Below, one piece after another: positions 32,941 to 42,400 of a stretch of DNA of 64,000 nucleotides. The notes below the pieces were generated by a model, which worked only from the letters and a program-made list of their open reading frames with translations, was not told where the DNA came from and did not search any database. This DNA is from DATBJJ01 sp963750915 (GTDB lineage Bacteria > Acidobacteriota > Vicinamibacteria > Vicinamibacterales > 2-12-FULL-66-21): the NCBI GenBank assembly GCA_963750915.1, contig CAVVSF010000006.1:186001-250000 (forward strand). The letters run 5' to 3'. The first letter of the stretch is position 1, and each line of letters opens with the position of its first letter. A program made the position numbers and the translations under genes.

Positions 32941-35163
32941 ATGGCAAAATCCAGCGCCCCGCGGACGACTAATCGTCGGAGCGGCCCGGCCGCAGCCGGC
33001 AGCGCGCCAGGGCGTTCGGGCGCGCTCGTCGTCGCGATCGTCCTGGCCATCGCGCTGGCCGGGATGGCGCTCTGGTTCGTGCGCGGTCGCGACGCCACGG
33101 CCGGGGCGGTGATCGTCGTCTCGATCGACACGCTGCGCGCCGATCGGCTCGCGATTTACGGCTACGCCGGGGCGCGCACCCCGGTGACGACTGCGCTCGC
33201 GGCTGACGCGGTCGTCTTCGATCGAGCCTACGCCCACGCGCCGCAGACGCTGCCATCGCACGCGTCGATGTTCACCGGCCGGCTGCCGTTCGAGCACAAG
33301 GTCCGCGACAACCTCGGCTTCACGCTCGAACCGGGCGCGGTGACGCTGGCAGCGCTCTTCAAGCACGCCGGGTATGCGACCGCCGGCTTCGTTTCCGCCT
33401 ACGTCCTGCGGCCGGAAACCGGCATCTCGCAGGGCTTCGACCACTACGACGCCACCTTCCCCGCCATGGCGGCCGACCGGTCGCCGGCACAGGTGCAGCG
33501 CCCGGGCAGCGACACGGTCGACGCGGCGATGGCGTGGCTGCGGACGCAGACGTCGCCGCGTTTCTTCCTCTTCCTTCACCTCTACGAGCCGCACAAGCCA
33601 TGGCGCGCGCCCGACCGCTTCGCCGACCTCGATGCCTACGACGGCGAGGTCGCGTTCTCGGACGAACTGACCGGTAAGGTCGTGGCCGAGCTCCGCTCGC
33701 GCGGGTGGTACGACGATGCCACGGTGCTCGTCCTGTCGGATCATGGCGAGGGCCTCGGCGATCACATCGAGGAAGAGCACGGGCTGTTTCTCTACGACGA
33801 AGTCATCCGTGTTCCCTGGGTGATGAAGCTGCCCGCACAGGCGAATCGCGGCACGCGCGTCCAGGCGCCGATTCAGCACATCGACCTGCTGCCGACGCTG
33901 GCGGCGATGTACGGCCTGAGGATTCAGCCGGCGGACCTTCGCGGACGCGACCTGTCGCCGCTCCTTTTCGGGCGCGGTTCGATCGCGCCGCAGGGGATCT
34001 ACGCCGAGGCGCTCTATCCGCGCTATCACTTCGGCTGGAGCGAGCTGCTGTCGCTGACCGACGACCGCTACCGCTACATCAAGGCGCCGCGCGAGGAGCT
34101 GTACGACCTCGCCCGCGATCCGAAGGAACGCGCCAACCTCGCCTCCGAGCGGCCGCAGGCGGCGGCAGCGCTGCGCTCCGGGCTCGCTTCGCTGATCGCA
34201 AACCGCGCCATCGACGCGCCGGCGGCGGTATCCGATGCCGATCGACAGCGCCTGGCGGCGCTCGGCTACGTCGGCACACAGGCGCCGTCGGCCGGGCCGT
34301 CGGGCGAGACGCGCGCCGACCCGAAGGACAAGGCGCCGCTGCTGCGGGACTATCGCCGCGCGATCGAAGCGCTGGGCGAGGGTCGGCTCGACGAAGGCAC
34401 GACGATGCTGCGGCGGATCCTGGAACTCGATCCCGACATGGTCGACGTCTGGTCGCAGTACGGCAGCGCTCTGTCCCGCGCCGGGCGGCACGAGGAGGCA
34501 TTCGAGGCCTACGCCCGCATGATCCGGCTGCAGCCAGACGAACCGAATGGCGCGCTCGGCGCGGCGGCGGCGCTGCTGGCCCTGAACCGCCTGCCCGAGG
34601 CGCGGGCGCACGCCGAGCTGGCGATCCGTACGGCGCCGTCGCAGGCGTACCAGGCGCTGGCCCTGATCGACATCGCCGGCAAACAAGCGGCCAGCGCCCT
34701 CGAAAATGCCGCGCTCGCGGCGAAGGCCGAGCCAGGGCTGCCAATGGTGGCGTTCGTGCGCGGTACCCTCGAGTACGACGCCGGCCGTTATGCCGAGGCG
34801 GTGCCGCCGTTGCTCGAGGCGCGAAAGGCGTACGCGCAGCGATCGTCGCAGCCGCGCGATCTCTACTTCATGCTCGGCGACGCGCTGGCGCGGCTCGATC
34901 GCTACCGCGAGGCCGAACCGTACCTGCTGCAGGAGATCCGTCTCTACCCGCAGCACGTGCGGGCGCGGGCGGCGCTGGCGATGCTCTACCAGGCGGCGGG
35001 CCGTGAAGCGGACGCCGAGCGCGTCCTGAACAGCCTCGTCCTCGAAGTGCCGACGCGCGACGGCTACGGCACCGCGGCGAGCGTGCGGCGGATGTTCGGG
35101 CAGGCGACGCGCGCGGCGGCCCTCGACGCCGAGGCCCGCGCCCGATTTCGAGCCAGGCCATGA
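32941..35163 (+). CDS. Sulfatase-like hydrolase with C-terminal TPR repeats, copy 1
   Basis: 740 residues. An N-terminal membrane anchor (about 25-45) precedes an alkaline-phosphatase-fold domain: VIVVSIDTLRADRLAIYGY (metal Asp), PQTLPSHASMFTG at the nucleophile site, LYEPHKPW, and VLSDHGEGLGDH. The nucleophile position holds Thr in a TLPSHAS context, not the Cys/Ser of a formylglycine sulfatase. It is therefore more likely a phosphodiesterase or phosphotransferase. The last ~280 residues are TPR-like helices. Its stop overlaps the start of copy 2 by 4 nt. Confidence 0.85.
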   Translation: MAKSSAPRTTNRRSGPAAAGSAPGRSGALVVAIVLAIALAGMALWFVRGRDATAGAVIVVSIDTLRADRLAIYGYAGARTPVTTALAADAVVFDRAYAHAPQTLPSHASMFTGRLPFEHKVRDNLGFTLEPGAVTLAALFKHAGYATAGFVSAYVLRPETGISQGFDHYDATFPAMAADRSPAQVQRPGSDTVDAAMAWLRTQTSPRFFLFLHLYEPHKPWRAPDRFADLDAYDGEVAFSDELTGKVVAELRSRGWYDDATVLVLSDHGEGLGDHIEEEHGLFLYDEVIRVPWVMKLPAQANRGTRVQAPIQHIDLLPTLAAMYGLRIQPADLRGRDLSPLLFGRGSIAPQGIYAEALYPRYHFGWSELLSLTDDRYRYIKAPREELYDLARDPKERANLASERPQAAAALRSGLASLIANRAIDAPAAVSDADRQRLAALGYVGTQAPSAGPSGETRADPKDKAPLLRDYRRAIEALGEGRLDEGTTMLRRILELDPDMVDVWSQYGSALSRAGRHEEAFEAYARMIRLQPDEPNGALGAAAALLALNRLPEARAHAELAIRTAPSQAYQALALIDIAGKQAASALENAALAAKAEPGLPMVAFVRGTLEYDAGRYAEAVPPLLEARKAYAQRSSQPRDLYFMLGDALARLDRYREAEPYLLQEIRLYPQHVRARAALAMLYQAAGREADAERVLNSLVLEVPTRDGYGTAASVRRMFGQATRAAALDAEARARFRARP

Positions 35164-37262
35164 CGCCGAGGCGCCCGCTGGTCGCGCTGCTCTCGATCGT
35201 CGCGCTCGCGATCGGCGTCGCGGCATGGTGGGCGACGCGCGAGAGCCGCTTCAGCCTCGTGCTGCGTCCCGATCGCAACATCCTCCTCATCACCATCGAT
35301 ACGCTTCGCGCCGACGCGCTGTCGTCGTATGGCGGCGCCGCGAGCACGCCGCGGCTCGACGCGCTCGCCGCGCGCGGCGCTCGCTTCACCTTCGCGCACT
35401 CGCACGCCGTCGTCACCCTGCCGTCGCACGCCAGCCTGCTGACCGGCACCTATCCGTATCGCCATGGCGTGCGCGACAACAACGGCTATCGCCTGCGCGG
35501 CGGCCCGCCGACGCTGGCGGCAAAGCTGAAACAGGCGGGCTTCGCGACCGGCGCCTTCGTCGGCGGCTTCCCGCTCGATCAGCGCTTCGGCCTGAACGCC
35601 GGGTTCGACGCCTACGACGATCGTATCAGCGAGGCGGCGGGCAGCGTCGACTTCGCCCTGCCCGAGCGGCGCGCCGATGCCGTCGTCGCGTCGGCGCTGG
35701 AGTGGAGCGGCGCGCAGTCGGCGAAGTGGTTCGCCTGGGTGCACGTGTTCGATCCGCATGCGCCCTATGCGGCGCCCGACACCTTTGCGGCACGGTATCC
35801 CGGCAACCCCTACGCGGCCGAGGTCGCGTGGACCGATCACGCGCTCGCGCCGCTCCTCGATCGCGTTGCCGGCATGCCGCGGCCGACGCTCGTCATCATC
35901 ACCTCCGATCACGGCGAAAGCCTGGGCGAGCACGGCGAGCTCACCCACGGCATCTTCGCCTATGAATCGACGCTGCGGGTGCCGCTCATCGTCGCCGAGA
36001 TCGGCGGGGGCACGCTGCCGGCCCGCGGCGTCACCATCGACAGCGGCGTCCGCCACGTCGACGTCGTGCCGACGGTGCTCGACGCGCTGGGGCTGCCGCC
36101 GGACGCCTCGCTTCCGGGAACGTCGCTCCGCGATCTCGTCGGGCGCGGCGGCGGCGACGACCGACCGTCCTACTTCGAGGCGATGACGGCGACACTGTCG
36201 CGCGGCTGGGCGCCGCTGCGCGGCGTCATCGTCGGACGCGACAAGTACATCGACCTGCCGCTGCCGGAGCTCTACTCGCTGGAGCGCGATCCGCAGGAAC
36301 AGCAGAACGTCGTCACGGCCGGGCGGCCGCGCGCCGAAGTGCTGCTGAACACGCTGCGCGAGTTCAACGTCGCGCCGCCGGCGCTGCCCGGCGAGGAAAC
36401 GTCGGCCGTCCGCGATCGCCTGCGCGCGCTCGGTTACGTCGGCGGCAGCCCGGCAGCGCCGCGGGATCGCTACGGCGAGGCGGACGATCCGAAGCGGCTG
36501 ATCGAGATCGATACGCTGCTGCATCGTGCCGGCGACCACTACCAGAACGGGCGGTTCAAGGAAGCAGCGGCGATGTTCCAGGACGTCATCGCGCGGCGGC
36601 CCGATACCGCCGACGCCTATCGCTATCTCGCCTTCGTCTACTGGCAGACCGGCCAGCGGGGCCGCGCGATCGAGACGCTCGAGGCGGCGCTGAAGCAGGG
36701 CGTCAGCCACCGCGACGTCCGCGTCAAGCTCGGGATCTACCTCGCCGAGTCAGGGAACGCGCCGCGGGCCATCGCGCTCCTCGACGGTCTCGCCGGCGAC
36801 GACATCGAAGCGCTGAACGCGCTCGGGATCGCGTACGGCCAGGCCAATCGCGCCGCCGACGCGCGCGCGACGTTCCAGAGGGCCCTCGACGTCGACGCGA
36901 CGAACGCGCTGGCGTGGCAGAACATCGGCACAGTGGAACTGCGCGCCGGCAATCGCGAGCGTGCCGGCGACGCGCTCGGCCGCGCCATCGCCCTCGACGA
37001 TCGTCTGGCCGGCGCCCACACGGCGCGCGGTGTGCTGCTGATGGAATCAGGAAAGCCCGCGGAGGCGGTAGCGGCCTGGAAGCGGGCCGTGGCCGCCGAC
37101 CCGCACGAGCTCGACGCCCTCTACAACCTGGCCGTCACCCTCGCCGAGGCGGGCCGCCGCGACGAAGCGCGTGCCTACGCTGAGCGCTACATCGCCCTCG
37201 CGCCGCCCGAGATCTTCGGCCGCGACATCGCCCGCCTGCGGTCGCTGCTCGGCTCGCGATGA
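35160..37262 (+). CDS. Sulfatase-like hydrolase with C-terminal TPR repeats, copy 2
   Basis: 700 residues with the same architecture as copy 1: membrane segment (6-24), ILLITIDTLRADALSSYGG, VTLPSHASLLTGTYPYRHGVRDNNGY by parts, HVFDPHAPY, ITSDHGESLGEHGELTHG, then TPR repeats from about 450 (LNALGIAYGQANRAADARATFQ, LYNLAVTLAEAGRRDEARAY). Thr again replaces the Cys/Ser nucleophile. Overlap with copy 1 (ATGA) implies coupled translation, perhaps as a hetero-oligomer. Substrate is unknown. A CGCGGAGCTGAAGCTCCGCG palindrome follows the stop. Confidence 0.85.
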   Translation: MTPRRPLVALLSIVALAIGVAAWWATRESRFSLVLRPDRNILLITIDTLRADALSSYGGAASTPRLDALAARGARFTFAHSHAVVTLPSHASLLTGTYPYRHGVRDNNGYRLRGGPPTLAAKLKQAGFATGAFVGGFPLDQRFGLNAGFDAYDDRISEAAGSVDFALPERRADAVVASALEWSGAQSAKWFAWVHVFDPHAPYAAPDTFAARYPGNPYAAEVAWTDHALAPLLDRVAGMPRPTLVIITSDHGESLGEHGELTHGIFAYESTLRVPLIVAEIGGGTLPARGVTIDSGVRHVDVVPTVLDALGLPPDASLPGTSLRDLVGRGGGDDRPSYFEAMTATLSRGWAPLRGVIVGRDKYIDLPLPELYSLERDPQEQQNVVTAGRPRAEVLLNTLREFNVAPPALPGEETSAVRDRLRALGYVGGSPAAPRDRYGEADDPKRLIEIDTLLHRAGDHYQNGRFKEAAAMFQDVIARRPDTADAYRYLAFVYWQTGQRGRAIETLEAALKQGVSHRDVRVKLGIYLAESGNAPRAIALLDGLAGDDIEALNALGIAYGQANRAADARATFQRALDVDATNALAWQNIGTVELRAGNRERAGDALGRAIALDDRLAGAHTARGVLLMESGKPAEAVAAWKRAVAADPHELDALYNLAVTLAEAGRRDEARAYAERYIALAPPEIFGRDIARLRSLLGSR

Positions 37263-37280
37263 GCCCTCGCTGTCGCTTGC

Positions 37281-37300
37281 CGCGGAGCTGAAGCTCCGCG
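37281..37300. repeat. CGGAGCTGAAGCTCCG palindrome between convergent genes
   Basis: CGCGGAGC-TGAA-GCTCCGCG forms an 8-bp (or 9-bp with a 2-nt loop) stem, 18 nt after the sulfatase/TPR stop and 22 nt before the VWFA stop. It probably serves as a bidirectional terminator. In reverse it reads GCGGAGCTTCAGCTCCGC, related to 25950-25969. Confidence 0.6.
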
Positions 37301-37322
37301 CTACGTTCGAACGATCACACCA

Positions 37323-39482
37323 CTACTGCCTGACCATCAACGGCAGCCGCGGAAACGCGAACGTCCCGGCGACGTCGTCGACGACCGTGATCTGGCACGT
37401 GTAGACGCCCGGCTTGAGGGCGGACGCCGGCACCGAGAACTGGAAGATCGCTGCCTTGCGGTCCGGCGCGTCGAGCTTGGTGACTTCGACGAGCGGCGTC
37501 TCGTAGACCTTGGTCTTGCCGCGGAAGAACGTGATGCTCGTCAGCAGCTTCGGTGATCCCGACTGGACGACGGCCGGCTCGTAGACCTCGTAGTAGAAAT
37601 AGAGCGGCTGCGACGTCGAGACGACGTGGGTGAGGCTCGGCACCAGCATGGTGCCGTTCTGGGCCAGCGGGCTGATCGAATTGCGCTGCGACACCGCCTG
37701 CGTCTGCGTCCCGAGGACGACCGAGCTCATCTTCACCGGCTGCTTGCGCAGATCGGGAACGACGACGTCGCTCTCGTACGAGCCGATGCTGCCGGTCTGG
37801 TTCTCCCGCAGCACCATCTTCAAGCGGTACCTGCCCGGCGGCAGCGTGAAGCCGGTCTGGTCCTGCACCGTCTTCCGCTTGACCTCCTGCGACGGCTGTA
37901 CGGCGAGCTTCACCGTATCGCGCACGCGGCCGACCGGCCGCTGCTGCGCGTCGCGGACCAGGCCGATGACGTCGATGGTCGCGCGATCCTGCGAGCTCGA
38001 GCTCTGGAACGGCACCTCGGAGCCAGGCACCGCGACCGAGACCGGCACGTAGAAACGGTCGTCGGACAGGCGGAAGAACGAGGACGACATCCAGACCGTC
38101 AGGTCGGTTGACGAGAGGTCGGTCATGAGCTGGTCCTGCAGCTGACGCTCGCGATCCTCCTTGCCGGAATGCTGGAAGTCTCGAACCGCGTAGTAGCCGT
38201 TGCGGTGCTCGACGCGCAGGCCCGGCTTGTTGAGGCGGACGCGGATGCGGCGGAAGCGACCGTCCCGCGCGGGGTTGGTACTCGAATAGCCGAGCAGGTA
38301 GTAGGCTGACGAGTCGGCGATGACCTTGGTGTAGACGCCGACGAAGTCGTTCGTATCGAGGAACGCCTTGCCGCCGGTGTCGCTCGCCAGCGACACCAGC
38401 GTGTCCTGGCTCGCCGACTGGCTGTCGAACTGGCGCGAGACCCCGCGCCCGGAGAACATCGACGTACCGCCGCGGCCGCTCGACTGGCTGGCGGCGCCGC
38501 CGGGCACGACTGCCTGAAGCCCGCGGGCGTCGACCGGATAGATGGAAACGTTCGCCTTGACGGCGCGGTCGATCGCCGCCCGCAGCTGCACCTGGTTGTC
38601 CTCGCCGCGCTGGGTGACGCCGCTGCTGAAGTAGACAATCGACTTCTTCTGCTGGATCGGCGCCAGCGCGTCCGACAGCTGCTCGAGCGCGGCCAGCCGG
38701 CGGTCGGTGTTGAAGACGTTGAACTCGGCATCGTCGGCGACGAAGCCGTCCGCCTCGGTCTCTTCACCGGTCGGCGAGGCCCCCTCCACGAAGCCGAGGC
38801 TGTCCACGCCGGAGAACCGCCCGAGCGCCGCCGTCAGCGCCTCGCGGTCGGCGGTGAAGTCCTGGACGATCTGCAGCGTCGATCCAATCGCGGCGACGGC
38901 GACGAGATCCGCCGGCGTCAAGCGCTTGTCGATGTAGTCGTAACCCGACCCGACCGCGCGCTCCAGTTCTTCCGGCTGCATGGAGCTCGAATCGAAGAGC
39001 AGCACGATGAGCCGGCGATTCTTCAGATCGATCGAGTCGGCAGGCGCCACCGCCGCCGGGGCAGCGGCCGCGGCTGGCTTTGGCGTCGCCGCCTCCGCCG
39101 TCAGGATCGCAGGCACCGGATCCGCCGGCACGGCCAGCACCGGTTCGGTCGGCACTTCCTCGAAGTCGAAGGCGGTGATGGACTGCGCCTTGTCGTCTTC
39201 GCTCAGCGTGAAATCCTCACGCTTCAGGTCGCGGACGATGTTGCCGTTGCCGTCGCGGACGATGACATTGACGTAGATCAGCTCGACGCTGGCCCTGAAC
39301 GGCTGCCGGCGCGGCTGCGCCGACTGCCCCGACGTCGACGCCGCCGCAAGTGCCATCCAGCCGGCGAGCGCGGCCGCGAACCACCGCCGCAGCGCGGGAG
39401 CAGCAGCACGCCCTGCCGAAGGCAGGCGACGGACGACAGGCGGCGGAAAGCGGGAGGCGCCAGACGGCGGCCGGATGCTCAT
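37323..39482 (-). CDS. VWFA-related acidobacterial domain protein
   Basis: 719 residues. A hydrophobic export segment (RRWFAAALAGWMALAAAS) leads into FRASVELIYVNVIVRDGNGNIVRDL by parts, the hallmark opening of the acidobacterial VWFA family (TIGR03436-like). The VWA domain has RLIVLLFDSSSMQPEELERA in place of the strict DxSxS MIDAS. Later VVYFSSG and FRRIRVRLNKPGLRVEHRNGYY complete it, and the C-terminal 250 residues are beta-rich. It is secreted, with no known function. It starts 5 bp after the stop of the TonB-dependent receptor gene, so the two are almost certainly one transcript. Confidence 0.88.
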   Translation of the reverse strand: MSIRPPSGASRFPPPVVRRLPSAGRAAAPALRRWFAAALAGWMALAAASTSGQSAQPRRQPFRASVELIYVNVIVRDGNGNIVRDLKREDFTLSEDDKAQSITAFDFEEVPTEPVLAVPADPVPAILTAEAATPKPAAAAAPAAVAPADSIDLKNRRLIVLLFDSSSMQPEELERAVGSGYDYIDKRLTPADLVAVAAIGSTLQIVQDFTADREALTAALGRFSGVDSLGFVEGASPTGEETEADGFVADDAEFNVFNTDRRLAALEQLSDALAPIQQKKSIVYFSSGVTQRGEDNQVQLRAAIDRAVKANVSIYPVDARGLQAVVPGGAASQSSGRGGTSMFSGRGVSRQFDSQSASQDTLVSLASDTGGKAFLDTNDFVGVYTKVIADSSAYYLLGYSSTNPARDGRFRRIRVRLNKPGLRVEHRNGYYAVRDFQHSGKEDRERQLQDQLMTDLSSTDLTVWMSSSFFRLSDDRFYVPVSVAVPGSEVPFQSSSSQDRATIDVIGLVRDAQQRPVGRVRDTVKLAVQPSQEVKRKTVQDQTGFTLPPGRYRLKMVLRENQTGSIGSYESDVVVPDLRKQPVKMSSVVLGTQTQAVSQRNSISPLAQNGTMLVPSLTHVVSTSQPLYFYYEVYEPAVVQSGSPKLLTSITFFRGKTKVYETPLVEVTKLDAPDRKAAIFQFSVPASALKPGVYTCQITVVDDVAGTFAFPRLPLMVRQ

Positions 39483-39487
39483 GAGCG

Positions 39488-42400
39488 TCAGAACCTGAAC
39501 CTGGTGATGAGCTGCACGGATCGCATCGGCCGCACGCTCGTCACCTGGCCGAAGGTCGGCGAATTGACCACGGTGTCAATCGCCAGGAACTGCACCGTGT
39601 TGAATACGTTGTTCGCCTGGATGCGGATCGAGACGCCGCGCGATCGTCCGAGCGTGAGGTTCTTCGACAGGCTCATGTTGAAGTTGTGCGAGCCCGGGCC
39701 GACGATCAGGTTGCGCTGCGCCGTCCCGAACGATCCCGACGCTGGGATCGAAAACGCGTCGGTGTTGAAGTAGCGCATTGTCGTTGGATCGCTGAGATAG
39801 ATGTCGGCGCCGTTGTAGTCGGCGCGCAGCGTGCCGTTGACGCCCGAGGCGACGTCGCGGAAGTTGCCGGTCACGCGCGCCGTAAACGGACCGCCCGACT
39901 GCACCGCGACGTTGCCCGACCAGCTCCAGCCGCCGAAGAGCTGCGACGACCACCGGTTGTGATTGAGCCACGGCCGCCCCGGTCCCCACGGCAGCTCGAT
40001 GCTGTAGTCGGCGTTGAACGAGTGGCGGCGCTCGAAGCTCGATCGGCCCCATTCGGCATCGAGATCCTGGTCGTTCTGCGCCACGGTCCCGCCGCCGCTG
40101 CCGAACGACGAGGCGTTGTCGTAGGCGCGCGACCAGCTGTAGGCGCCGCCGAACGAGATGCCGCGCGACAACCGCTTCCTGGCCCGAAGGTTCAACGAGT
40201 GCAGCAGCGAGTGCCCTTCGGACGACTGCCACAAGAACGACTGGACGTCGTCGATGCGCAAGCCGCCGTCGGGATCGCGGTTCGGGGCGCGCTGCATGTC
40301 GAGACTGGTGCCATACGTGCCGGTATAGCCGACGTTGACGGTCAGGTTGCGGGGGAAGTCCCGCTGGATATCGGCGTTCCAGATCTGCGCGACGCCGAGA
40401 TCGTAGGTTCGATCGATGCCGAACGAGTTGGTCGTCGTCGAGCTGTCGACCGCCGCGAAGGGATCGACGATCAGCAGCGGATCGATGGCGGTGCCGAGGC
40501 TCGTGGAGGTGACGGCGAACGGCGGCTGCGCCGCGAGCCGCTGCGCGATCGCGCCGTATGCGCCGAGGTTGTAGTTGATGCCATAGCCGGCGCGGACCGT
40601 CGTGCCCGGGCTCGCACGCCAGGCCAGGCCGAGGCGCGGCGAGAAGTTGTTGCGGTCGGGTTCGACGAGGCTCGTAGGAGTCTGGCCGGTGAACGGCGCC
40701 GTCTCTCCCGCCTCGACCGGCACGGCGGCGGTGAAGTCCGAGTTCACGTCGAGGTTGACGAGCTGGTTGTTCGCCTCGTAGTACGGCGAGACGTACTCGT
40801 AGCGGAGCCCGTAGTTGATCGTCAGGTTGCCGCGGGCGCGCCAGTCGTCCTGGATGAAGAGATTCCACTCGCGGCCGCGCATCTTGATGTCCCCGGGACC
40901 GTACTGCACCGACGCCTGCTGCGCGTAGCCGAGGAGAAAGTCGGCGAGGTCGAGCCCGGTGCCGGGCACGGCGCCGCTGCTCGTCAGGGCTGACGTGTAG
41001 AGGCCGGTGAAGACGAAGCTGCCGCGCGGATTGCTGTTCGACAGGCTGTCGAGCCGCAGGTAGCGGAACTCGCCGCCGAAGCGGAGCGAGTGGCGGCCGA
41101 ACGGCCGCACCGTCGTGTTGCTGATCTGGAAGCGCTGATCGACGCGGCTCGACGGCGTGCGGTCGCGCAGGTCGGCGATCGACGTGAACGACAGCCCGGG
41201 GACGCCCCAGTCGAACGGATCGGTCGAGACGCCATCGATGCCGGCGATGCCGGCGACGTCCGTCGTGTAGGCGTAGAGGTTGGCGCTGCGGGAGCTGTTG
41301 CGGTTGTAGGTGGCGTTGAGCGTGTTGATGTAGCGCCCCTTGGTCAGCATCCAGCTGACGGGCAGGCTGATGCCCTTGGTCTCGGCGGATCCGCCAATCG
41401 TCGGGAACGTCGACGAGCTCTCGTTCGACGACTGCCGGAAGCCCAGGCTGGCGTTGAGCACGCTGCGGGTGGGCAGCGGACCGCCGCGGCCGGCACGCCC
41501 CCCGAAGGGGCCGCCGGGGCCACCAGGACCGCCGCGGCCCTGGCCGCCTGGGGCAGCGCCGCCGCGGCCGCGACCGCCGCCGGCGCCGCGCTGAGGCTGC
41601 GCCCCGAAGACGTGCGTCACCCGCAGGTTCACGTCGTTGCTCTTCGACGAGTTGGCGGTGACGTAGTGAAAGTTCTGCGTCGTGTCGAGCACGTTCGGCA
41701 GCGGAATGTAGGCGAGCAGCGATCGCGCCGCCGGATCGACGCGCGACGCCGGCACGCTGTTGCCGGGGAAGGGCTCGCCGGTGTCCGGGTCGATCACGAT
41801 CGAGGGGCTGGCCGAAAAGTCGCCGGCGCGCTCCGCCGGCGTCGGCACCGTCGAGTAGGCGTCGACCGGCGTCCGCGAGTGATTGCCGGCGTAGTTGAAG
41901 AAAAACGACGTCCGCGTGCCGCCGTTGAAGAGGCCGGGAATCGACAGCGGTCCGCCGAGCGACGCGCCGTAGCGCTGCTGCACGTAATCGGGCTCTTCGC
42001 GCGGGCGTCCGTTCAGCGTATACGGCGCCGCGTCGAACATCGAGCCGCCGAGCGTGTAGTTGGCGTTGCCCTGTAGTCGCCCGCCGCCGCGCATGCCGCC
42101 GAACCCGCCGGGCCCGCCGAGCGGACCGCCCGGTCCGCCGCCGCGGCCACCGCCGGCGCCGCCGGCGCCGATGCCGCCCTGCTCACCGCCGAAACCGCCT
42201 TCACCACCGGCGCCGCCGCGGCCGAAGCCCTCGCCTTCGCCAAACTCGCCGCGCCCGCCGCCGCGCCCGCCGAACAGCACGGCGTCGTTCGACTGTCCCT
42301 GCGCGCCCGCCGTCGCAACGGTTTCAGTCGGCGCGTCCGACGAGAACCCGGGAGGCAGCTGCAGCTCAGCCCGCAGCGACTCCGCACGGTCCTCGACCGT

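Noticed and set aside
32941..37262. True formylglycine-dependent sulfatases
   Set aside because: The nucleophile motif is TLPSHAS rather than C/S-x-P-x-R. The label sulfatase-like is kept only for fold.
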